In this document: positions 49,388 through 56,608 of the stretch, piece after piece
Numbering within the stretch: the first letter of the stretch is position 1
Layout of the letters: every line of letters starts with the position of its first letter
The notes under the pieces: generated by a model
What the model was told of the DNA's origin: nothing
The model's database searches: none
The model's input: the letters and a program-made list of their open reading frames with translations, nothing else
Position numbers and translations under genes: made by a program
DNA from: an uncultured Oscillospiraceae bacterium
GTDB lineage: Bacteria > Bacillota > Clostridia > Oscillospirales > Oscillospiraceae
Reading direction: 5' to 3'
Length of the DNA stretch: 58,136 bases
Assembly (NCBI GenBank): GCA_944387225.1
Contig: CALXDY010000087.1
Span: 1 to 58,136, forward strand

Positions 49388-50065
49388 GTGAAAAAGTTTT
49401 CATCTTTTGTACTGTCTTTGATAATGCTTTTTACTCTCTCGATTTCTGTATTCTCTCTAGAAACTGAAATGAGCAAAGATGAGGCGAGAGGTTATCTCCA
49501 ATCGTACCATGTGACTAAACAAAATAGTGATGGAAAAGAATACTCTATAGAGTATATCTTTAACACTGAGGATGATTTGGAAAAGGCAGCAACTTTCCTT
49601 TCAGAAAAAGGGCTTTCCGCTTTTAATGCTGCTATCGAAGCTTCAATCGAAGAGGTTGTAAATGAAGAAGACCCAATTCACCAACCATATTCTACGGATC
49701 CCTCAACTGGGTATGCAACAGTTTCAGGAGACGGTAAACATTATGTCAGTACACAGGCTTATGGTTTAGCTAATTTTGATTCCCTCGGTGCAGTAGAATA
49801 TTTGGTAGAACTGGGATATAGTGTGACTGTGTCGAATGGTGTATTTACCAACCTTGATAGTATTTCCTTTGATATCCCTTATATTTCCAGCACTGGAAGT
49901 TGGGGAAATGTAAGCCTCCCATTCCACTGTTATGACACCAGTGCCGGTGTAACCGCAAATTACGATATCACAAAAAGCGTTGAACTGCCTGTCGGTGATT
50001 TTTCTATCGTTATTAAAACGGAAACAGATAGTGAGATATTCGCTCTTTTAACAAGTATTGCCTGA
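49388..50065 (+). CDS. Secreted protein of unknown function, AT-rich
   Basis: The 225-residue protein starts with a clear signal peptide (MKKFSSFVLSLIMLFTLSISVFS). The mature part, acidic and Ser/Thr/Tyr-rich, has no motif I recognise. The beginning of the mature part (MSKDEARGYLQSYHVTKQNSDGKEYSIEYIFNTEDDLEKAATFLSEKGLSAFNAAIE) looks helical and the rest beta-rich. Codon use (AAA, GAT, ATT, TTT) is strikingly AT-rich compared with all neighbours, a sign of recent transfer. The GTG start is nine bases after AAGGAG. Confidence 0.72.
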   Translation: MKKFSSFVLSLIMLFTLSISVFSLETEMSKDEARGYLQSYHVTKQNSDGKEYSIEYIFNTEDDLEKAATFLSEKGLSAFNAAIEASIEEVVNEEDPIHQPYSTDPSTGYATVSGDGKHYVSTQAYGLANFDSLGAVEYLVELGYSVTVSNGVFTNLDSISFDIPYISSTGSWGNVSLPFHCYDTSAGVTANYDITKSVELPVGDFSIVIKTETDSEIFALLTSIA

Positions 50066-50114
50066 GCCGCAGAAGGGTCTTTAGCAACTCGACGAGATAC
50101 ATAGACTGAAAACA

Positions 50115-50160
50115 ACGATTACGGAGACCCGCCTGCACAGCGGTTCTCCGTAATCGTTTC
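50115..50160 (+). terminator. Terminator after the AT-rich secreted gene
   Basis: ACGATTACGGAGACCCGC pairs with GCGGTTCTCCGTAATCGT (one mismatch), followed by TTTCTCTCT. Confidence 0.8.
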
Positions 50161-50186
50161 TCTCTGCCAATTTTGTCGGGGGCCAT

Positions 50187-50633
50187 TTAGGGCAAGTCAA
50201 TATTTTTTAGAACATAGAGTATGGATGACACAAGAAACAGAATCAGAAGGGTAACCGATAGGCCTCTCAGGGGGAAGATATAATCATACGCAAAGGTACG
50301 ATCCAAAAACGCGAAGGGAAGCACACACAAGGCCGCAAGGAGAATTTGGGACAAAAAGTAACACGCGATCCTTCGGATGGATGTCCGATAGCTGTTTTTT
50401 GCCAGGGCGCCAATCATTACGATATGCCCAAGAGTATACAGAGATCCACACGCAGTATACATCTTCTCAGACAATATGCGGAAAAATAACCTGCGCTCCG
50501 CGATATCTCCCACCATAGAAATCTCGTATGGATTCATGGTCAGGTTGGCGTAGAAGAAAATACCAGCAAAAGAAAGCAAACCAAAAACAAGAAGAAAGTC
50601 AATCAAGCAGACCATAACGCGCAGTTTTTTCAT
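50187..50633 (-). CDS. Four-helix membrane protein of unknown function
   Basis: The 148-residue protein has four predicted membrane helices: MVCLIDFLLVFGLLSFAGIFF, LYTLGHIVMIGALA, ACYFLSQILLAALCVLPFAF and GLSVTLLILFLVSSILYVL. No known motif is visible. It is AT-richer than the flanks and part of the same atypical island. The ATG with GGAGGG upstream is preferred over a much longer open frame that runs through non-coding sequence. Confidence 0.65.
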   Translation of the reverse strand: MKKLRVMVCLIDFLLVFGLLSFAGIFFYANLTMNPYEISMVGDIAERRLFFRILSEKMYTACGSLYTLGHIVMIGALAKNSYRTSIRRIACYFLSQILLAALCVLPFAFLDRTFAYDYIFPLRGLSVTLLILFLVSSILYVLKNIDLP

Positions 50634-50846
50634 TGTGCCCTCCCCGTTGTTTCCGTTTCGGAGTATGTTTGTGCCTGAAATGCCCAGCCCTGTCCCCGTG
50701 AATCGGGGCATCAATTTTTGTATCACGGTTATTGTATCATATTTTTTTGCGAGAAGGAAAGGAAAAGAGAAATTTAAGTGCGAAAACATCCGGTAGAATT
50801 TCCCCGCTATGACTTGAGATCCCCCAAAGAAGGTGGAAAGTTGCCC

Positions 50847-50875
50847 TTGCCCGATGGAGATAAATTCGCTATACT
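50847..50875 (+). promoter_or_regulatory. Promoter of the deaminase gene
   Basis: TTGCCC and TATACT are 17 bases apart, about 35 bases before the start codon. Confidence 0.65.
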
Positions 50876-50910
50876 GAGACAAACCAAGTCGGATACGGGA
50901 GGAACACGCC

Positions 50911-51396
50911 ATGAAGCGAATTGACAAAGAGAACTACTATCTGGACATCGCCGAAACGGTGCTGGAGCGCTCCACCTGCCTGCGCCGGTGCTACGGTGCC
51001 ATTATTGTAAAGAACGATGAGATCGTCTCCACCGGCTACAACGGCGCCCCCCGGGGCCGGAAAAACTGCATGGATCTGGGCTACTGCACCCGGGAGGCCA
51101 TGAACGTACCCAGCGGGGAGCGGTACGAGCTGTGCCGCTCCGTACATGCGGAGATGAACGCCATTATTTCCGCTGCCCGGCGGGACACCCTCGGGGCCAC
51201 TTTGTACCTGGCCGGCCGGGAGGCGAAGACGGGAGAGCTGCTCCAACATGCCACCTCCTGCTCCATGTGCCGCCGCCTGATTATCAACGCAGGGATCGAC
51301 CGGGTGGTGATCCGGGAGAGCGAGCGGGACTACAGCGTGGTTCATGTGGAAGACTGGATCCGGGTGGACGATTCTCTCCCCCAGGAGAAGCCCTGA
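50911..51396 (+). CDS. dCMP/cytidine deaminase-like protein (ComEB family)
   Basis: This zinc deaminase of 161 residues has the active-site CHAEMNAI (here RSVHAEMNAI, with the catalytic Glu) and the second zinc ligands in HATSCSMCRRLIINAGIDRVV. An additional CMDLGYCTRE loop, typical of dCMP deaminases, lies near residues 50-60. Deoxycytidylate deamination to dUMP for thymidylate synthesis is the likely role. GGAGG lies before the ATG. It marks the return to GC-rich core sequence after the island. Confidence 0.9.
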   Translation: MKRIDKENYYLDIAETVLERSTCLRRCYGAIIVKNDEIVSTGYNGAPRGRKNCMDLGYCTREAMNVPSGERYELCRSVHAEMNAIISAARRDTLGATLYLAGREAKTGELLQHATSCSMCRRLIINAGIDRVVIRESERDYSVVHVEDWIRVDDSLPQEKP

Positions 51397-51447
51397 ACCG
51401 GGCTGCGGGCAAAATCCCGGAAATGGGGGATATGACGGGAATAAATC

Positions 51448-51476
51448 TTGACATGCCCTAAAGTTGCCTTTACAAT
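51448..51476 (+). promoter_or_regulatory. Sigma-A promoter of rny
   Basis: A perfect TTGACA and TACAAT are 17 bases apart. The resulting leader of about 210 bases (51483-51693) is GC-rich toward its end, with several potential hairpins, for example GGGGCGGATGCCCC near 51651. Confidence 0.85.
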
Positions 51477-51693
51477 ACAAAGAGGACAAATCTGAAAAAC
51501 TTGGGGGATGTTTTTCAAATTGTCGCAGGGCGTACCGCTGGATCTGCAGAGGTACACCTTGCGGCTGATTTTATGTCGAAAGGTTTGATTCGGACAGGGG
51601 GGTTCCTGGCCGGGTCATTACGCCGGGGCCGCGGATGGCGGCCCGTCTCCGGGGCGGATGCCCCGCCTGATTTTGAATTTTGGAGGTGTATAC

Positions 51694-53241
51694 ATGTTCC
51701 CTGAAATCATCGCCGCCGTGGTCGGTTTGATCATCGGCGGCATTGTGGGCTCCCTGATCGGCTGGAACCGCCGGAAAAGCACCGCGGAGCGGGAAATCGG
51801 TTCCGCTGAGGAAGAAGCCACCCGGATTGTGAATGAGGCCTACAAAAACGCGGAAAACAAGAAGCGTGAGGCCCTGGTAGAGGCCAAGGAGGAGATCCTC
51901 AAGGCCCGTAACGAGTACGAAAAGGAAGAGAAGGAGCGTCGCTCCGACCTGCAGAAGCAGGAGCGGCGTCTGCAGCAGAAGGAAGAGAACCTGGACCGCA
52001 AGACGGAGAATATGGAGAAGAAGGAAGAGCATCTCTCCCACCGTCTGGCCAAGCTGGAAAGCACCCAGGCCGAGGCTGAGGCCATCCGGCAGAAGCACCT
52101 GGAGGAGCTGGAGCGGATCTCCGGCTTTACCGCTGAGGAGGCCAAGAGCTACCTGCTCAAGCAGCTGGAGGACGACGTCACCCACGAGTCCGCGCTGAAG
52201 ATCAAGGAGATCGAAGCCCGCTTCAAGGATGAGGCGGACACCAAGGCCCGGGAGCTGATCTCCCTGGCGATCCAGCGCTGTGCCGCCGACCACGTGGCTG
52301 AGGCCACGGTGTCTGTGGTGGCCCTGCCCAACGACGAGATGAAGGGCCGCATCATCGGCCGGGAAGGCCGCAACATCCGTACCCTGGAGACCCTCACCGG
52401 GGTGGATCTGATCATCGACGACACGCCGGAGGCCATTACCGTCTCCTGCTTTGATCCCGTCCGCCGGGAGATCGCCCGGCTGGCTTTGGAGAAGCTGATC
52501 CTGGACGGCCGCATCCATCCCACCCGCATCGAGGAGATGGTGGAGAAGGCCAAGCGGGAGGTGGACGCCACCATCAAGGCCGAGGGCGAGCGTGCCATCT
52601 TCGAGACCAACGTCCACGGCCTGCATCCCGAGCTGGTCAAGCTGCTGGGCCGGATGCGGTACCGCACCAGCTACGGACAGAATGTGCTCAACCACTCCAT
52701 TGAGGTGGCCCATATCGCCGGGCTGCTGGCCGCCGAGATCGGCGCCAACGTGGCCGAGGCCAAGCGGGCCGGCCTGCTCCACGATCTGGGCAAGTCCATT
52801 GACCATGAGGTGGAGGGCTCCCACGTCTCCATTGGCGTGGAGCTGGCCCGGAAGTATCGGGAGAGTGAGGCTGTGATTCACGCCATCCACGCCCACCACA
52901 ACGATGTGGAGCCTCAGACCGTGGTGGCCTGCCTGGTGCAGGCGGCTGACGCCATTTCCGCCGCCCGTCCCGGCGCCCGCCGTGAGAACCTGGAGAATTA
53001 TATCAAGCGGCTGGAGATGCTGGAGGAGATCACCTCCTCCTTCCCCGGCGTGGAGAAATCCTTCGCCATCCAGGCCGGCCGGGAGGTCCGCATCATGGTC
53101 AAGCCCGAGGTGGTCAGCGAGGATCAGATGGTGCTCCTGGCTCGGGATATTGCCAAGAAGATCGAGGACGAGCTGGAGTATCCCGGCCAGATCAAGGTCA
53201 ACCTGCTGCGGGAGACCAAGGCCGTGGATTACGCGAAATAA
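51694..53241 (+). CDS. rny: Ribonuclease Y
   Basis: RNase Y is the membrane-bound endoribonuclease that starts mRNA decay in many Firmicutes. The 515 residues are in order: one membrane anchor (about 2-24), a long charged coiled coil (about 30-190), a KH domain with [26 protein letters not shown] and the HD domain with [17 protein letters not shown] and [19 protein letters not shown]. The terminal [13 protein letters not shown] is diagnostic. This ATG follows TTGGAGGTG. A terminator follows. Confidence 0.97.
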   Translation: MFPEIIAAVVGLIIGGIVGSLIGWNRRKSTAEREIGSAEEEATRIVNEAYKNAENKKREALVEAKEEILKARNEYEKEEKERRSDLQKQERRLQQKEENLDRKTENMEKKEEHLSHRLAKLESTQAEAEAIRQKHLEELERISGFTAEEAKSYLLKQLEDDVTHESALKIKEIEARFKDEADTKARELISLAIQRCAADHVAEATVSVVALPNDEMKGRIIGREGRNIRTLETLTGVDLIIDDTPEAITVSCFDPVRREIARLALEKLILDGRIHPTRIEEMVEKAKREVDATIKAEGERAIFETNVHGLHPELVKLLGRMRYRTSYGQNVLNHSIEVAHIAGLLAAEIGANVAEAKRAGLLHDLGKSIDHEVEGSHVSIGVELARKYRESEAVIHAIHAHHNDVEPQTVVACLVQAADAISAARPGARRENLENYIKRLEMLEEITSSFPGVEKSFAIQAGREVRIMVKPEVVSEDQMVLLARDIAKKIEDELEYPGQIKVNLLRETKAVDYAK

Positions 53242-53268
53242 TTCCCGTTGGATCGGAAACACTAATAG

Positions 53269-53300
53269 AGAGCAGGACGCAACCCCGCGTCCTGCTCTTT
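53269..53300 (+). terminator. Terminator after rny
   Basis: A perfect 12-bp stem, AGAGCAGGACGC against GCGTCCTGCTCT, has an AACCCC loop followed by TTCTT. Confidence 0.87.
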
Positions 53301-53334
53301 CTTCCGGAATTGATGTATTTTTCCCAACCGCGGC

Positions 53335-53363
53335 TTGCGTTTCCCGATGGGGTGCTTTATAAT
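53335..53363 (+). promoter_or_regulatory. Promoter of the transketolase genes
   Basis: TTGCGT and a perfect TATAAT are 17 bases apart, about 70 bases before the first transketolase gene. Confidence 0.78.
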
Positions 53364-53438
53364 GAGAAAAGCGAAGTTGCTGGGGTGAGCCGGCGGTTTC
53401 GCCGCAGCTGATGCGAAACAAAAGAGAAGGAGTACGCT

Positions 53439-54284
53439 ATGACAGCTACAGAAAGAAAATCGCTGATGATTACGGCCTGCAAGGTGCGCATGGGCATCAT
53501 TGAGAGTACCCATTCCGCCAAAGCCGGTCATCCCGGCGGCAGCCTGTCCGCTGCCGATCTGTTCACCTATCTCTATTTTAAGGAACTGAACGTAGACCCG
53601 GCCAACCCCAAGTGGGCCGACCGGGACCGCTTTGTTTTGTCCAAGGGGCATACTGCGCCCGGCCTGTATACGGCGCTGGCGCTGCGGGGTTTCTTCCCTG
53701 AGAAGGATCTGCTGACGCTGCGGCATGTGGGCAGTTACCTCCAGGGGCACCCCAACCTGAATCTGACCCCCGGCGTGGATATGTCCACCGGCTCTCTGGG
53801 TCAGGGCATTTCCGCCGCTGCCGGTATGGCGCTGGCGGCCAAGTACCAGGGGAAGGACTGCAGGGTATACGCCCTGCTGGGTGACGGCGAGATTCAGGAA
53901 GGCCAGGTGTGGGAGGCCATGATGTTCGCCCACCACTATAAGCTGGACAACCTGTGCATTATCATTGACAACAACGGGCTGCAGATCGACGGTGATGTGG
54001 CCCAGGTGATGTCTCCCTATCCCATCCCTGAGAAGCTGCGGGCCTTTGGCTTCGCTGTGGCGGAGATCGACGGCCACGACTTTGATCAGATGGAGGCCGC
54101 TTTTGCCCAGGCCCGCCAGACCAAGGGCACTCCCTTTGCCATTGTGATGAAGACCACCAAGGGCAAGGGCGTCAGCTACATGGAAAACAACGCCGGCTGG
54201 CACGGCAAGGCCCCCAATGATGAGGAGTACGAGCAGGCTATGGCGGAGCTGCGGGCCCGCCTGGCGGAAGTGGAGGGAATGTAA
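53439..54284 (+). CDS. Transketolase, N-terminal subunit
   Basis: This is the thiamine-diphosphate-binding half of a split transketolase of the non-oxidative pentose phosphate pathway. The 281 residues include SAKAGHPGGSLSAADLFTYLYF, RFVLSKGHTAPGLYTALALRG and GSLGQGISAAAGMALAAKYQGKDCRVYALLGDGEIQEGQVWEAMMFAHHY, which carries the diphosphate motif. The C-terminal half is encoded by the next gene one base away. Split forms are common in clostridia. Confidence 0.96.
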   Translation: MTATERKSLMITACKVRMGIIESTHSAKAGHPGGSLSAADLFTYLYFKELNVDPANPKWADRDRFVLSKGHTAPGLYTALALRGFFPEKDLLTLRHVGSYLQGHPNLNLTPGVDMSTGSLGQGISAAAGMALAAKYQGKDCRVYALLGDGEIQEGQVWEAMMFAHHYKLDNLCIIIDNNGLQIDGDVAQVMSPYPIPEKLRAFGFAVAEIDGHDFDQMEAAFAQARQTKGTPFAIVMKTTKGKGVSYMENNAGWHGKAPNDEEYEQAMAELRARLAEVEGM

Positions 54285-54285
54285 G

Positions 54286-55227
54286 ATGGCAGATGTGAAG
54301 AAAATTGCCACCCGAGACAGTTACGGCGCCGCCCTGAAGGAGCTGGGCCGTCTCCACGACGACATTGTGGTGTTTGATGCCGACCTGGCCGGCTCCACCA
54401 AGACGGGGGTATTCCGTAAGGAGTTTCCTGACCGTCACTTCAACTGCGGTATTGCCGAGGCCAACATGATGGCGGTGGCTGCCGGTGCGGCTACCATGGG
54501 ACTGGTGCCTTTTGCCTCTTCCTTTGCCATGTTCGCCGTCGGACGCCCCTTTGAGCAGATCCGCAACTCCATCGGCTATCCCAAGCTCAACGTGAAGATC
54601 GGCGCCACCCACGGCGGCATTTCCGTGGGTGAGGATGGCGCCTCCCACCAGTGCTGCGAGGACTTTGCCCTGATGCGTTCCATCCCCGGCATGGTGGTCA
54701 TGTCCCCCTCCGACGATGTGGAGGCCCGGGCCATGGTGAAGGCAGCTTATGAGCATAAGGGCCCGGTCTACATGCGTTTTGGCCGCTCCGGTGTGCCGGT
54801 CTTCCATGAGGAAGAGGGCTACTCCTTCCAGATCGGGAAGGGTGAGGTGCTCCGCCAGGGCAGTGATGTGGCCATCATCGCCAACGGCCCCCTGGTGGCC
54901 GAGGCGCTGGAGGCTGCCGCTCAGCTGGAGGAGAAGGGTGTCTCCGCCCGGATCATCAATATGGCGACCATCAAGCCCCTGGATGACGAGCTGGTGCTGG
55001 CTGCCGCCCGGGAGTGCGGGAAGATCATCACCTGCGAGGAGCACAGCATTATCGGAGGCCTGGGCGAGGCGGTGTGTGCCCTGCTGTCTGAGCAGCTGCC
55101 CACTCCCGTGCGCCGTATCGGCGTCAACGATGTGTTCGGCTATTCCGGTCCTGCCGGGGAGCTGATGAAGCTGTTTGGCCTGTGTGCCGACCATATCACT
55201 GAGGTCGCTGTGGACTTCTGCAAATAA
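54286..55227 (+). CDS. Transketolase, C-terminal subunit
   Basis: The 313 residues cover the pyrimidine-binding and C-terminal domains. Motifs are DADLAGSTKTGVFRKEFPDRHFNCGIAEANMMAVAAGAATMG (with catalytic Glu), KIGATHGGISVGEDGASHQCCEDFALMRSIPGM and the C-terminal EEHSIIGGLGEAVCALLSEQ. The ATG lies one base after the previous stop, so the two halves are translationally coupled and should assemble 1:1. Confidence 0.96.
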   Translation: MADVKKIATRDSYGAALKELGRLHDDIVVFDADLAGSTKTGVFRKEFPDRHFNCGIAEANMMAVAAGAATMGLVPFASSFAMFAVGRPFEQIRNSIGYPKLNVKIGATHGGISVGEDGASHQCCEDFALMRSIPGMVVMSPSDDVEARAMVKAAYEHKGPVYMRFGRSGVPVFHEEEGYSFQIGKGEVLRQGSDVAIIANGPLVAEALEAAAQLEEKGVSARIINMATIKPLDDELVLAAARECGKIITCEEHSIIGGLGEAVCALLSEQLPTPVRRIGVNDVFGYSGPAGELMKLFGLCADHITEVAVDFCK

Positions 55228-55236
55228 GAAAATAAC

Positions 55237-55266
55237 ATGCCCGGCCGACGACCGCCGGCCGGGCAT
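55237..55266 (+). terminator. Hairpin after the transketolase operon, first
   Basis: ATGCCCGGCCG pairs with CGGCCGGGCAT around ACGACCGC. It has no U-tract and is followed by a second longer hairpin. Confidence 0.5.
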
Positions 55267-55270
55267 AACG

Positions 55271-55306
55271 ATAAGCGGCCCCGGCGTAAACGCCGGGGCC
55301 GCTTAT
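55271..55306 (+). terminator. Hairpin after the transketolase operon, second
   Basis: A perfect 16-bp stem, ATAAGCGGCCCCGGCG against its complement, has a TAAA tetraloop. Strong structure but no T-run. The two hairpins together may block 3' exonucleases or terminate by another mode. The rest of the gap to 55756 holds the promoter below, AT-rich sequence and a 17-codon frame at 55333 (MRKNIYSTGYGLIISDK, with GGAGAGGGAG) that I do not call as a gene. Confidence 0.55.
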
Positions 55307-55652
55307 CTGTGTGTGTAAAAGGAGAGGGAGAAATGAGAAAAAACATCTATTCCACTGGGTACGGTCTTATCATATCGGATAAATAAGTCAAAATCGTGTA
55401 TCACCTGTGAATTTTTTGTAAATTGGAATCCATATCTTTGACGCTGGGATGCGTGTGCGGATGTGCTGGAAAGGGCGCGGGCGTTAGACGAAAATATCCA
55501 ACGCCTGTCGGAAAAATGAGACAGGGCAAGGATGTTAATAAAATATGACACAGGATGGATGGTAGAAATAGCTGGAAAAGATGAAAACAACTTGAAAAAC
55601 ACATTAAATTGTAAAATGGAAGGGACCACCAGGAAAAAACCAAAATTACCAG

Positions 55653-55681
55653 TTGAAATCCATGCCTGAATGAAGTAGAAT
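55653..55681 (+). promoter_or_regulatory. Promoter of the coiled-coil membrane protein gene
   Basis: TTGAAA and TAGAAT are 17 bases apart about 75 bases before the next gene. Confidence 0.65.
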
Positions 55682-55756
55682 AAGTGCGTAGTACCTTGCT
55701 ATGCCCAAACAAGGGCTTTGATGCCCTGAAAACAGAAAAGGTGGTGGGGGAAGGGC

Positions 55757-56539
55757 TTGAGACATTCCGGGATAACGGACGGCGGACGTGGAAAAGGGAA
55801 GCAACGCTGGATTCTGGGTGTTGCTGGGTGTTTGCTTCTGGTTCTTGTTGTGGTCGGCGGCTGGTTTGGATGGACACAGAGGAACAACATCCGGGCGCTC
55901 TATTTGGCCATGACGCAGGATCAGAATACGCTGACCCAGATGCAGGAGGAACAGGACCGCCAGCAGGAAGAGCTGCTGAATCAGTATGGCCTGACAAAGC
56001 CGGACACCAGCCAGCTCCAGCAGGAGCAGAGTGGGGAGACGGATCCTTCCAGCGAGCAGTCTGACAATCAGACCGGTGGCCAGACGGGGACGTCAGGCGC
56101 ATCCGGCGGTCAGACGGGGACGTCAGGCGCATCCGGCGGTCAGACGGGAGAAAGCTCCCAGACCGGCACGAGCGAGAAAACGGACGCTGAAAAGGCGCAG
56201 GCGGAAATTCAAGGCTATGTCAACCAACTGTACCAAGTGGAGGATAAGTTCCTTGCCCGGCTGGACGAGATTATTGCCCAAACCAAGCAGGAGTACAAGG
56301 ATTTGCCTGCTGCTCAGCGTACCCAGAAAAAGAAAATTTCCCTTGTCCAGTCCAAAATGAGCATTCTGCTGGCAGAGGAAAGTAAGTGCGACGCAGAGGT
56401 CGAGGCTATTCTGGCCAATATCCAGGCGACGCAGAAGAAGTATGGGCAAAGCAACGATCTGGTCAGCCAGATTCGGGCTTACTATGAGGACAGCAAGGCC
56501 AATTGGAAGGCCGCAAAAATGACGGAACTATACAGCTGA
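55757..56539 (+). CDS. Membrane-anchored Gln/Ser-rich coiled-coil protein
   Basis: The 260-residue protein has a basic N-terminus, one membrane helix (about 19-42), a heptad region (about 50-85), a low-complexity Gly/Gln/Thr/Ser linker with two exact ten-residue repeats (GQTGTSGASG) and a second long helical region (about 140-250). It is likely an extracellular stalk or spacer anchored in the membrane. The TTG start has a crowded ribosome site (GGGGGAAGGG just upstream) and is uncertain. No known domain is recognised. It lies 69 bases before the SLH protein, suggesting a joint role at the cell surface. Confidence 0.72.
   Translation: MRHSGITDGGRGKGKQRWILGVAGCLLLVLVVVGGWFGWTQRNNIRALYLAMTQDQNTLTQMQEEQDRQQEELLNQYGLTKPDTSQLQQEQSGETDPSSEQSDNQTGGQTGTSGASGGQTGTSGASGGQTGESSQTGTSEKTDAEKAQAEIQGYVNQLYQVEDKFLARLDEIIAQTKQEYKDLPAAQRTQKKKISLVQSKMSILLAEESKCDAEVEAILANIQATQKKYGQSNDLVSQIRAYYEDSKANWKAAKMTELYS
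56081..56148 (+). repeat. 30-base tandem repeat in the coding linker
   Basis: Two exact 30-base copies (56081-56110 and 56111-56140) are followed by the first eight bases of a third. The unit begins CAGACGGGGACGTCAGGC. It is in frame, ten codons per unit. Confidence 0.92.
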
Positions 56540-56608
56540 TCGTGAATCGGTCACCGTGTAGTACATAAAAATGAAGCTTCAAATAAACGATAGTGAGGAG
56601 TAATGAAC

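Noticed and set aside
51571..53421. A long minus-strand open frame opposite rny
   Set aside because: It is a shadow of the RNase Y coding strand, with Leu/Gly/Asp/His-biased composition and no ribosome site.
55333..55386. A 17-codon open frame with a good ribosome site
   Set aside because: It is too short for support, has no similarity, and there is no clear promoter directly before it.
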